Below, piece after piece: positions 1 through 9,169 of a stretch of DNA of 64,000 nucleotides; position 1 is the stretch's first letter; each line of letters starts with the position of its first letter. The translations under genes were made by a program, and so were the position numbers. The stretch is from Scylla paramamosain. Taxonomy: Eukaryota; Arthropoda; Malacostraca; Decapoda; Portunidae. Below the pieces are notes generated by a model. It did no database searches. It was not told where the DNA came from and worked only from the letters and a program-made list of their open reading frames with translations. The stretch spans positions 7,742,650-7,806,649 of the forward strand of contig NC_087168.1 in assembly GCF_035594125.1 (NCBI RefSeq). The letters are read 5' to 3'.

Positions 1-516
1 AGAGTGGGAGCCGAATGGGATGTGAGAAAATGGAAGAATGAGATAGACAAAGAAGTGAAATGTGTGGGATTGAATGAATTGAAGAATGAGATGAAAAGAA
101 AGAAGACCTTGGAATGGTACAAGGAGAAAGAGGCCCCGAGGTATGAAAGGTGGTATGATGCAAGCCTGGGTGGTGATCTTCTCTTCCGAGCGAGGGCACA
201 GTGTATGGATGTGAATGCAAGGAGTTACAGGTGGTCTGAGTCCCGCAGCAAAGTGTGCCAGATGTGTGACATGGGAGAGGATGAGACGGTGGAACATGTG
301 GTGCTGGAGTGTGTGAAGTATGCCAGAGACAGGAATGAGATGATGCAAGTGATACTGACTGAGTTAGGGCATGATAGGAATGAAAGAGTGGAGAAGACGG
401 GAAAAGAGTGGATGGTGTTGTTGCTGGGACTGTGTAGAGAGGCGAATGAAAGGATGATTGAGGCGGTGAAAGAGTTTCTGGAGAGAATGTGGCGTGCCAG
501 GTGTATGAACAATTAG
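1..516 (+). CDS. LINE ORF2 C-terminal end with zinc knuckle (partial)
   Basis: The frame is open from the window start to the stop at 514-516. It encodes the part of a CR1-like ORF2 protein that follows the reverse transcriptase. A Cys/His cluster is visible: CQMC, then about nine residues, H, and C four residues later, in the context EHVVLEC. Such CCHC-like knuckles near the ORF2 C-terminus are thought to bind nucleic acid in several LINE clades. The protein is Lys/Glu rich. There is no stop inside the visible part, but endonuclease and RT lie outside the window, so whether the copy is intact is unknown. Confidence 0.75.
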   Translation, partial: RVGAEWDVRKWKNEIDKEVKCVGLNELKNEMKRKKTLEWYKEKEAPRYERWYDASLGGDLLFRARAQCMDVNARSYRWSESRSKVCQMCDMGEDETVEHVVLECVKYARDRNEMMQVILTELGHDRNERVEKTGKEWMVLLLGLCREANERMIEAVKEFLERMWRARCMNN

Positions 517-637
517 GATAGAGGATGCTGTTCGTTTCTCTTTTTTTTTTTCTCCTTCTACATGAGTTGTCGATCCAAAGGCCTGGCTGAGGAGTGATCC
601 TGTGCCACCTGTACCATCAAGATCAAGATCAAGATCA
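1..637 (+). mobile_element. CR1-like LINE copy 1, 3' end only
   Basis: This is the 3' end of a non-LTR retrotransposon cut by the window edge. It holds the last ~170 codons of ORF2, a short 3' UTR with a T-rich tract at 539-551, and a tail of about four ATCAAG units at 616-637. Positions 5516-6142 repeat it almost base for base and 4750-5380 repeat it with more changes, so the three segments are copies of one family. The next copy starts immediately after the tail, giving a head-to-tail arrangement. Confidence 0.85.
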
Positions 638-717
638 GTGGCTTTGCCTTGCTCTCTGAGTTTTCTCTGAGTTTTGTGGTTTATTTTCTCTTGCCTGTGT
701 GCTGAAATACCCTGAAA

Positions 718-1659
718 ATGGTGATGAGCGGGTGTGGTTCATGCGAGGAGAGTGTGGCGAACAGGCAAAGGGCTGTGGCATGCGAGAGATGCATGGCCTG
801 GTTCCATGTAGCCTGTGTGGGCATGAGGGAGGCCAACATGAAGGCACTGGGGTTCGAGCTTCTGGTGTTCCTCTGCAGGGAATGCCTGAGCAAGAGCCTC
901 AATGAGTGGAGGAACCAGGATGAGGAAAAAGAAGAGAGAGTGGAGCAGAGCACCCAGACAGAAAACCTGATGAAAGAGGCAGAAGCACAGACGACGAAGA
1001 CTGAAGAGAGAAAAGACCAGCAAGAAGTGGTGGAAGTGGCCAGAACAGACAGACGCCCAAGGAAGAAGAGAATGGTAATCAAGAAAGCCCCAGTACGTGT
1101 CATTGGAGACAGCATGGTAAGGAAGACTCCCGACTTTGTGAGAAGGGAAATTGAGTGCACCAGCATGGGAGGTGCTAAGATGCAAGACGTCAAGAGGAAA
1201 GTCAAGGAAGAAGTGCAAGAAATGGAAGAGAGAAGCCTGCTAGTTATCCAAGGAGGAGGAGGAGGCAACAACTTAGTAGAGGCAGGTGCTGAAGACACAG
1301 TAAAGGAAGTGATAGAAGCAGTGAGGGCAGCAAAAGAAAAGAAGATGTGTGTGGCTGTGGTGGGGGTCCTGCGGCACCCACGGGAAGGAGTGCAGTATGA
1401 GAAGGTCAGAAGAGAAACGAACCGCAATATATGCATGGAACTCATGAAGGTCAAGATGGAATGGATGGCAGAGAAAAAAGGCAACATGAGGTTCCTGGAC
1501 ATGGATGGGATCCTCAACCAGGACAAATTCTTCGGGAGAGACAGGGTCCACCTCAACCACAACGGGAATGAGAGGCTAGGACGTCGACTGGCCGAGTGGA
1601 TGAGGGCGAGGCAGGTGTGTTGGTTGTGTGGACGACGCATGACGAGGAGGACCCACTGA
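718..1659 (+). CDS. LINE ORF1: PHD finger plus SGNH esterase-like protein
   Basis: The 313-codon frame is intact. The N-terminus has a complete C4HC3 PHD-type pattern: Cys6, Cys9, Cys22, Cys25, His30, Cys33, Cys53, Cys56. An acidic and basic linker (residues 64-122) follows, then an SGNH/GDSL-type hydrolase fold: GDS at 130-132 with Ser132 as likely nucleophile, a Gly-rich GGNN block for the GxN element, and DRVH at 275-278 for the terminal Asp-His pair. PHD plus esterase ORF1 proteins are known from CR1-clade LINEs; their role in transposition is poorly defined and may involve RNA, membrane or chromatin binding. ATG 718 is chosen because the PHD begins five codons later and no longer frame exists upstream. 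A CWLC pair lies near the C-terminus. Confidence 0.8.
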   Translation: MVMSGCGSCEESVANRQRAVACERCMAWFHVACVGMREANMKALGFELLVFLCRECLSKSLNEWRNQDEEKEERVEQSTQTENLMKEAEAQTTKTEERKDQQEVVEVARTDRRPRKKRMVIKKAPVRVIGDSMVRKTPDFVRREIECTSMGGAKMQDVKRKVKEEVQEMEERSLLVIQGGGGGNNLVEAGAEDTVKEVIEAVRAAKEKKMCVAVVGVLRHPREGVQYEKVRRETNRNICMELMKVKMEWMAEKKGNMRFLDMDGILNQDKFFGRDRVHLNHNGNERLGRRLAEWMRARQVCWLCGRRMTRRTH

Positions 1660-1705
1660 TGTCAGCGAACATGGAAGAAAAGAGACTAACCAGGCAAGTA
1701 AATGT

Positions 1706-3655
1706 GTGAAGATTGGCTGTATGAATGTGAGAGGATGGGGTGTGGGCAAGTTTGAGGATGTATGCAAGGAGCTCAGGGAGTGGAGGTTCGACTTAGTTGG
1801 GCTCACTGAGACTCACCTGAGAGATGATGTACGAATGGAGGGATGCGAGTATGTTATGATCGGAAAGGGGTGTAAGGCACAGGAAACACTGGGAGGAGGC
1901 GTAGCCCTACCCTACAAGAAAGAAAGAGGACTGAAAGTAGAGGAGATTGATGTGGGGGAGTGTACAAGTAGTGACGATGTGCTTGCAGTCAGAGTGGAAT
2001 GCATGGATGGTCGTGGCAGACCAGAGAAGGTGGTACTGGTGGTAGCATACATGACTGTCATGAGTGAAAGAGCAGAGAGGGAAAATAGGAGGAAGTATGA
2101 CATACTTAAGAAAGTTGTGAGAGAGCATGGAGAGGAGAGAGTGCTAGTTATGGGTGACATGAATGCACATGTGGGAATACTGGGGGAACAGGTGAACAGG
2201 AATAGTGAAATGCTTGGAGAGTTTGTTGATGAACTGGAGCTGGAAAATCTGAATGTTACTTTGGCTGAGGGGTGTGTGACTTGGAGTGCAAGAGAGCAGG
2301 AATCGGCAATTGACTACGTGTTGGTGAATGGAAGAATGCGTGAAATTGTGTCGCATATGTGGATAGATGAGGATGGTTTGGTTGATATTGTGTCTGATCA
2401 CAACATGCTGGTTGTGGAGTGCTTGATGCAAGGTGGGAATGAAGTGAAAGTGGCAAGTAAGAAAAAGAAGTGGAGACTGAGAGATGTAGGGTGGGAGAAC
2501 TTTCAGGTTGATCTGAGTGAGAGAAGCTGGGACGACGAAAAAGTGCATGACGTGGAGCATCTGAATGAGAAACTGGTTGAGGACGTGAGGGGTGCTGCTG
2601 AGAACCAGACAGGGTTTGTGAGAGTAGGTAGAAGAAAGAATGTATGTAAACCATGGTGGAATGATGAAATCAGAGTGGCTAGGAAGGAGTGAAAGAGAAT
2701 GAGTAGACAGTGTAGATGGCTGAGGAAAAAGAGGCATGAAAGCGATGAGGCAGAGAATGAGTATCAGAATGCATGGGCAACGTATGTGAAACAGCAGCGG
2801 TTGACAAGATGAATGATAATGAATGCTAAAGTGAAGAGTGAAAGGAGTGTGATTCAATCTTTAACGGAGAAAGGTATGGAAGGTGGCCGTGAATGGTACA
2901 AGTTCATGAGAGGTGAGGATATGTCAGACAGTGTTGGTGTGGAGAGTCTAAAAGTGGATGGTGTAGTTATAACAGAGAAGGATGGAATCAGGGAGGCAAT
3001 CAAAGGGTTCTGGGAAGAAGTAGGTGGGATAGGTGAGATGTTTAGTGTGAGAGAAGGATGTGTAACACTGGAAAGGAAGAATGCAGATGAACTGGATGAA
3101 AGAATCAGTAGGGATGAAGTGGAGAGGTGTGTGAGAAGGCAGAAGAATGGCAAGGCAGCAGGTGCAGATGATATACCCTATGAGTTCTGCAAGAATGGTG
3201 GGGAGGTAGTGATAGACAGAATGACTGAGTTATTCAACCGAGTGTGGGATGAAGAGAGAGTGCCAAGAAAGTGGAATGAGAGCCGAGTGTGTCTGTTGCA
3301 TAAGGGGGGATTTAAGAATAAGAATGAGCTGAAGAACTACAGGCCAATTGCATTAGTGAATACAATAGGTAAAGTTTTCAGTGCAGTGTTGAATGAGAGA
3401 CTGTGTAAATGGATTGAGAGAGCTGGAGTGCTGGGTAAAGAACAGAATGGTTTTCGTAGGGATAGGAGAGCTGAGGACAATATGTTTGTGGTGAATGAAA
3501 TGATTGAGAAGAAAAAGAAGGATGGCGATAAATTGTACCTAGGTTTTCTGGATATAGAGAAAGCTTATGATAGAGTGAGCAGAGAAATGCTAGGTAGAGT
3601 CTTAGAAAAGATTGGATTGAGTCCAAAGATAGTTAACATAGTGCAGAGTGCAAAG
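1706..3655 (+). pseudogene. LINE ORF2, APE endonuclease and N-terminal half of RT (broken)
   Basis: Starts at ATG 1706. The first ~250 residues are an apurinic-endonuclease-type domain that nicks target DNA: MNVRG near the start, TETHL, GDMNAH, a SAIDYVLV strand and the closing SDHN catalytic pair. The RT N-terminal part follows, with AGADDIPYEF, YRPIALVN, an NGFRRDRR block and motif A FLDIEKAYDRV. Two in-frame TGA stops break it (2690-2692 and 2810-2812), with homology continuing in the same frame. At about 3655 the frame and sequence type change to RTE-like sequence, so motifs B and C of the native RT are absent. Confidence 0.8.
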
Positions 3656-4350
3656 AGTTGGAGACACAGAGCATAAAGAGAGGCGTAAGACAGGGATATG
3701 TGATGTCCCCTGGTCTCTTCAACTACTACAGTGAAATCATAATGAGGGATTTAAGAGATATGGAAGGAGTAAAAGTGGGAGGCACCAACATCAACAACAT
3801 AAGATATGCAGACGATACAGTGCTGCTGGCAGAATCCCAAGACAAACTGCAAGACCTGGTTAACACACTAAATAAATCAAGCAGACAGAGAGGCCTAACA
3901 ATTAACAAAAAGAAAACAGAAGTGATGGTAGTATTGAAAGAGGAGCAACCACCACAAATAAATATATTACTTGATGCAGAACCCCTCAAACAAACAGACA
4001 ACTTTAATTATTTTGGAAGCACGATCACATGTGATGGGAAATGTGAAATGGATATAAAGAAGAGAATAGTACTTGCAAAGAATGCATCTGGCAAGATTAG
4101 AAACTTGGTGACGAATGTTAAAGTATCAATGGGTACAAGAAGAAGGTTTGTGAAATGTTTTATATGGTCAGTTTTGTTGTACAGCTGTGAGTCCTGGATA
4201 ATGAGAAAGACAGATGAACAAAGACTTCAAGCAGCTGAGATGTGGTTCTGGAGAAGGATACTTAAGATATCTTGGACAGAAAGAAGAACAAATGAAGAAG
4301 TGTTGCAAGGGGTGGGTGTTGAAAGAGAGTTGATGTGTACAGTTAGGAGT
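3656..4350 (+). pseudogene. RTE-type RT segment replacing the CR1 RT centre
   Basis: Open in a new frame, 3658-4389, this segment carries RT motif B (GVRQGYVMSP), motif C (IRYADDTVLLAES) and the thumb with SVLLYSCESW and the FWRRILKISWTERRTNEEV block. Those signatures belong to RTE-clade LINEs (BovB-like enzymes), not to the flanking CR1-like ORF2. Base composition also shifts to A-rich. Upstream sequence stops just after RT motif A; downstream, CR1-like ORF2 resumes at about 4351 in a third frame. It looks like a replacement more than a simple insertion, because the native motif B-C stretch is not found on either side. Confidence 0.7.
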
Positions 4351-5247
4351 AGACAGAAGTGTGGAAGAGTGTGGCTTTGCCAAGTATAATGTATGGTATG
4401 GATGTGATTGTATGGAATGAAAATGAAATTAATAAGTTAGAAGTGGGCCAGAATAGAGTAGCAAGGATGATACTGAGTGCACCAAGGTGCACAGCAATTG
4501 AAGCCTCGAGAGGTGATATGGGATGGAGCACCTTTAGGGAAAGACTCGCAAAAAGCCACACTTAGGTGCAAGATTAGGCTTGAGAGAATGGATGATGCAA
4601 GAATAGCAAGGAAGGTGTACCCGTGGAATGAAAGTGAAAGCAAATGGAGGAAGAGGTGCACGAGAATGACAGACAGAAGTGGATTACAAGTTGTGTGGGC
4701 GATAAGAATGGCTGGGAGGAATCAAAATGAGCGTGAATGGGTGGTAACAAGAGAGGCAGAGTGGGAGCTGAATGGGATGTGAGAAAATAGAAGAATAAGA
4801 TAGACAAAGAAGTGAAATGTGTAGGACTGAATGAATTGAAGAATGAGATGGAAAGAAAGAAGACCCTGGAATGGTACAAGGAGAAAGGCCCCGAGGTATG
4901 AAAGGTGGTATGATGGAAGCCTGGGTGGTGATCTTTTCTTCCGAGCGAGGGATGTGAACGTAAAGTCTGGTTCCGCAGCAAAGTGTGCCAGATGTGTGAT
5001 GTGGGAGGTGATGAAACGGTGGAACATGTGGTGCTGGAATGTGTGAGGTATGCCAGAGACAGGAATGAGATGATGCAAGTGATACTGACTGAATTAGGCC
5101 ATGATAGGAATTAAAAAAGTGGAGAAGACAGGAAAGGAGTGGATGGTGTTGTTGCTGGGACTGTGTAGAGAGGCGAATGAAAGAATGATTGAGGCCGTGA
5201 AAGAGATTCTGGAGAGAATGTGGCGTGCCAGATCTAAGAAAAATTAG
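4351..5247 (+). pseudogene. LINE ORF2 C-terminal portion (frameshifted)
   Basis: CR1-like ORF2 resumes with VALPSIMYGMDV and continues through the thumb-like region and the Lys/Glu-rich tail to a zinc-knuckle region like that at 1-516. The frame moves from about 4359-4565 to 4477-4782, and a stop plus later indels follow, for example in GDEVMKRWNMWC where copy 1 reads GEDETVEHVV. The knuckle pattern is preserved only when frames are joined. The 3' part is more diverged from copy 1 than copy 3 is. Confidence 0.7.
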
Positions 5248-5395
5248 TGTAGAGGATGCTGTTCGTTTATCTCTTTTTTTTTTTTTTTTTTTTCCCCTTT
5301 CTACAGGAGTTGCCGATCCAAAGGCCTGGCTTAGGAGTGATCCCGAGCCACCTGTACCATCATGATCATGATCAAGATCGAGCCTCAACCACTGG

Positions 5396-6142
5396 AAGCA
5401 AATGGAGGAAGAGATGCATGAGAATGACAGTCAGGAATGGATTGCAAGTTGTGTGGGCGATAAAAATGGCTGGGAGGAATCAAAATGAGCATGAATGGGT
5501 GGTAACAAGAGGAGGCAGAGTGGGAGCCGAATGGGATGTGAGAAAATGGAAGAATGAGATAGACAAAGAAGTGAAATGTGTGGGACTGAATGAATGGAAG
5601 AATGAGATGGAAAGAAAGAAGACCCTGGAATGGTACAAGGAGAAAGAGGCCCCGAGGTATGAAAGGAGGTATGATGGAAGCCTGGGCCGTGATCTTTCCT
5701 TCTGAGCGAGGGCACAGTGTATAGATGTGAATGCAAGGAATTACAGGTAGTCTGAGTCCGGCAGCAAAGTGTGCCAGATGTGACACTGGAGAGAATGAGA
5801 CGGTGGAACATGTGGTGCTGGAGTGTGTTAAGTATGCTAGAGACAGGAATGAGATGATACAAGTGATACCGACTCAGTTAGGGCATGATAGGAATGAAAG
5901 AGTGGAGAAGACAGGAAAGGGATGGATGGTGTTGTTGCTGGGATTGTGTAGAGAGGCGAATGAAAGGATGATTGAGGCGGTGAAAGAGTTTCTGGAGAGA
6001 ATGTGGCGTGCCAGATGTATGAACAATTAGGATAGAGGATGCTGTTCGTTTCTCTTTTTTTTCCCCCCCTTCTACAGGAGTTGCCGATCCAAAGGCCTGG
6101 CTCAGGAGTTATCCTGTACCATCTAGATCAAGATCAAGATCG
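5396..6142 (+). mobile_element. CR1-like LINE copy 3, 5'-truncated
   Basis: Homology to copy 2 begins at AAGCAAATGGAGG (about 5396, matching 4639) and runs to a third ATCAAG-type tail at 6125-6142. It starts 15 bases after the tail of copy 2, again head to tail. The coding part (5396-6030) has a TGA where copy 1 has Arg (5702-5704) and a TAG in place of Trp (around 5749), then is open from 5731 to 6030 in another frame with the CARC, H, C knuckle. It is closer to copy 1 than to copy 2. Confidence 0.8.
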
Positions 6143-6584
6143 AGGCTCCTTGAAGTTTAAGTTATTTAGAAGTGAATTGTTGATCTTCCAGGCCTTGTGA
6201 TATTGTCAGTTGAATTAAAGTAATCATATAGGGCTGATTCTTTTTTTTTTTTTTTTCTGATGGAAGAAAAGAGATGGGAGGACACATTGGTTATTCTTGT
6301 TTAATGGTTGTTACATTTCAAAAACAGGCATATAGTAATATGCCGTAGCCTGGCTAGGACATTCTGGGTTAAAATGATGCCTGATGTTGGCTAATATGAC
6401 TAGTAAAACTTGCTGCATGGTACTGTACATAGGGAAGTTATGAAATGAAATCCTTAGGCGTCTTGTTGCTAGTATTTTCACTCAGTTTCCGCGTTCTGGA
6501 TTTGTTCATAGGTATCCCTATTTATTATCCTGTTCTGTTTAGACAGACTACAAGTATTATAATGTAACGAAATGTGGTCTGTTA
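6143..6584. other. Unassigned flank, AT-rich
   Basis: About 440 bases between the third LINE tail and the CACTA-like terminus. It holds a T tract at 6240-6257 and no open frame or repeat that I recognise. The last three bases, TTA at 6582-6584, form the left target duplication of the following transposon. Confidence 0.5.
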
Positions 6585-6690
6585 CACTATGTAACACGAT
6601 TTTTGTCTTTGACAGCAAGTGTTATTTTCCAACTCTTTTTATTGCAAAACGATAGAAAATGTCAAACTTTGCTTTTGTAGCTTTTAGAAT
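6585..6690 (+). repeat. Left subterminal inverted repeat of CACTA-like element
   Basis: The first 12 bases are a perfect inverted match to 18438-18449. Shared blocks continue inward at lower identity to the AAACTTTGCTTTTGT segment (about 6663-6678). Confidence 0.6.
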
Positions 6691-6857
6691 GATTTTCTTG
6701 CCCCAAAATAGTTAAATTTCACCATTTTCACCATTTTTGGACAGAAAACAAAAATATATTCAAATGACAAAAATTTATTTTAAAACTTCTAAAACTATTT
6801 TTTTAGGATTAAAAATTAACAGTTTTTCTTGATTTGCGTGAATGCAACAAATCACTT

Positions 6858-7713
6858 TCACATATAAACCCCCAAATATAGTCTCCCATCATGTTTATGT
6901 TTTCGATTAAGGATCCCTGATATCTGTTCAAAGTTCATTATATCTTGGCAGAAACGCTCCCCTTGTTCCTCTGAATATGCTCCCATATTCTTCTTGAAGT
7001 TGCCTAGGTGAGCATCTTGGATATGGACCTTCAAGGACATTCTGCAGTTAATCTCACCATAGCTTTTCACTAAAGCTTCAACCAGTTCTATATAGTTAGT
7101 TATCAGCCTTGTTGTTGCCAAGAAAGTTTTGTACTACAGCAATAAAACACTCCCAAATTTTTTTCTCTTCTGTGAGCTTCTATAGAAATTATGAGCACAC
7201 CATAATTTTCCTTACTTGTGGTCCATTGAAGATACCAGCTTTCACCTTTGCTTCTGAAAGCTTAGGAAAGAAGTCTTGAAGATATCTGAAGGCAACAGAT
7301 TCCTTGTCAAGAGCTGTAACAAACTATTTCATGAGACCCAGTTTGATGTGTAATGGAAGAAACAAAACCTTTTGAGGATCCACCAATGGCTCATGTTTGA
7401 TATTGTGTGCTCCCTCTGTAGTGTCAGTCTTTGGAGGCCAATGCTTTCTCTGATAATGTGCTGCTCTGTCTCTACTGTCACAAAGGTAAAGAAAACAGGG
7501 ATTCTTGGTAAAACCTCATTGTAGTCCCATCAAGAAAGCCACCATCTTGAAGTCTCCAATAACTTCCCAGCAATACTTGTTGCAGCTCAAAGTTTCCAGT
7601 AGAAGCTTTACACTGCTGTAGTTCTCCTTAAGATGCACGGAATGAACAAGAGGCAGAGATGGATACTTGTTTCCATTGTGCAGAAGCACAGCTTTCAGCT
7701 TAGCAGAATGCAT
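6858..7713 (-). pseudogene. Decayed member of a multicopy invertebrate family of unknown function
   Basis: Read on the minus strand, conserved blocks appear in order although stops and frameshifts intervene: LKAVLLHNGNKYPSLPL (start near 7710), FKMVAFLMGLQ, WPPKTDTTEG, DPQKVLFLPLHIKLGLMK (7370-7330), VKAGIFNGPQVR, an NYIELVEALVKSYGEINC block, and the C-terminal HLGNFKKNMGAYSEEQGERF (near 6970). I recognise this block order from a widespread, multicopy, uncharacterised protein family in arthropods and other invertebrates. No catalytic motif is evident. It lies inside the CACTA-ended element, transcribed toward its left end, suggesting it is element cargo or a divergent transposase; both ideas are inference. 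Confidence 0.65.
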
Positions 7714-7858
7714 TTGGAGAATGAATGCAATCTCTTGTGATGTGTCGTCTCAGGCAGGCAAAGCAGAACTGATTGGTGGTCTGCAAGCCCCTAATTTTAT
7801 ATGTCAAGCAGTACTGTAGAGTATTCTTAGTCTTTCTAGAATGTGTTCCAGAATGTTC

Positions 7859-8636
7859 TGCATCAGTCTCAACAATTGTTATTATTATGTATTTCATATA
7901 TCCATCCCACATGTGTGTGTTCATAGATTCATCCCAAGTGTGCCCATGTCCAGCCAGCCTATTCTATTTTAACCTTTCTCCTCCTTCTCTACCTCTCAAG
8001 GGAATTTCACAACCACTTCCAGTCCTTAAGGAAAACACCTGTGTTCGCTCTCAGGCCTCGCTGGTCATTGGCTAAAATAACAAGCTCTTCCATTGGCCCT
8101 TTCACCTCATTTCCTGGCACCTCATTGGTCATTTCTTCTCCCCAAAAACCAAAACGTGATCCACTTAGCTCAGATAAATACAGCCCGCATGGTAATGAAT
8201 TCTCAGTTCAGTTCTGAGTCAAGTCCTAGTCAAGTCACGAAGTCAGTCTTGGTCTCTCACTTAGTTCTGCTCAGTCACAGTCAGTCAGTCTGCTCAGTCA
8301 TCATTTCATATCACTTCAGAGAGAGAGAGAGGAAACATTCAATTGTCACGTTATAATCTCGTCTTGAGTCAGGTGTGTACACTTTCTGCTATTAAATCAA
8401 GAAGAACTCTCATCATACATATCATTTACTTGCACACATCAACTATATCAACTTATACCCACCACCTCCAAGCTACCAGAAATACCAAGCTCACTACCGG
8501 TCCTCCATGCTACCAACACACCAAGCTCCTCATCTAATCCAGCAGTAGCAAGCATCATCAACCAGGCAAGTACTTCATCTAAACTCAGAACAGTAGTAGA
8601 GTGGAGAGGCATCAAATCTAAAACAAGTGGTGATTT
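7859..8636 (+). repeat. Gypsy-A 5' LTR
   Basis: Begins TGCATCAGTCTC and matches the 3' LTR from 15832 (TGTATCAGTCTC) through the CAGTCAG-rich promoter-like stretch, the short GA run at 8320, and the region ending AAGTGGTGAT. The end coordinate is approximate because similarity fades around 8636. The LTRs have many base and small indel differences, so the insertion is old. Confidence 0.75.
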
Positions 8637-9100
8637 TTCATAAAAAATTAAAACAAGTGGTGGTCAGCGGTGTTGTGTGATCGAAGACACATGAATTCAC
8701 AAGAAAACACTGAGAGACTAGTATCAAGGCCTATCGCAGGCAAGTTGCAAGGCTGATATGGTCTCTCTCTCTCTATTTATCTAATTTTCTTTCGGTCTAT
8801 TTGTCTGTCTGCCTATCTGTCTCCTGACGTCTGTCTGTCTGTCTGTCTGACTGTCAGTGTTTATATCATTTCCTTCTGTCTTTCATTATCATTTGTTGTT
8901 GGCTGTGTTATCATTTTGTATACTATTCTGCGTTATATTGTGTGATGTGTTTTCATATTGTGTGTTTTTTTTTATATTTTTGTGCCTTTTACTCCTTGAT
9001 TATCTGTACACTTCACATTGTTTATGCAAACATGCTCACAGTCTTTATTACCTGCCACAATATTTACTGAAACCACCGCTGCTCCTCATATCACCTTCAT
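8637..9100 (+). other. Gypsy-A leader, no gene seen
   Basis: Contains CT and GTCT runs (8761-8860) and T-rich sequence. An open frame here (8857-9312) is hydrophobic low-complexity translation and does not look real. Confidence 0.5.
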
Positions 9101-9169
9101 ACATGAATCTCATCACCTTCCTAATTTTTCTGGTACTGGCACAGAGACTTCATCAGTTTATTCAAAGAA

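Larger units (their letters stand above)
638..5380 (+). mobile_element. CR1-like LINE copy 2, full length but chimeric and broken
   Basis: The element is about 4.7 kb: a short 5' leader (638-717), ORF1 (718-1659), a 46-base spacer, ORF2 (1706 to about 5247), a 3' UTR with a T tract (5274-5293) and a GATCAT/GATCAA tail (5359-5380). It abuts the tail of copy 1 and is followed by truncated copy 3. A PHD plus esterase ORF1 before an APE-type ORF2 is the known layout of CR1-group LINEs. ORF2 is broken by in-frame stops, frameshifts and a foreign internal segment (about 3656-4350), so this copy cannot mobilise itself. Confidence 0.85.

Noticed and set aside
681..1640. Long minus-strand open frame opposite LINE ORF1
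   Set aside because: The plus strand has the PHD and SGNH motifs. The antisense frame has a Ser/Leu-rich composition typical of a shadow of a Glu/Lys-rich gene. The same applies to 2144-2857 and 4684-5388.
8200..8340. Clustered CAGTC-type short repeats in the Gypsy-A LTR that could suggest a CRISPR-like or regulatory array
   Set aside because: The units are 4-5 bases, irregular, without spacers, and present in both LTRs; it is ordinary low-complexity promoter sequence in a eukaryotic LTR.
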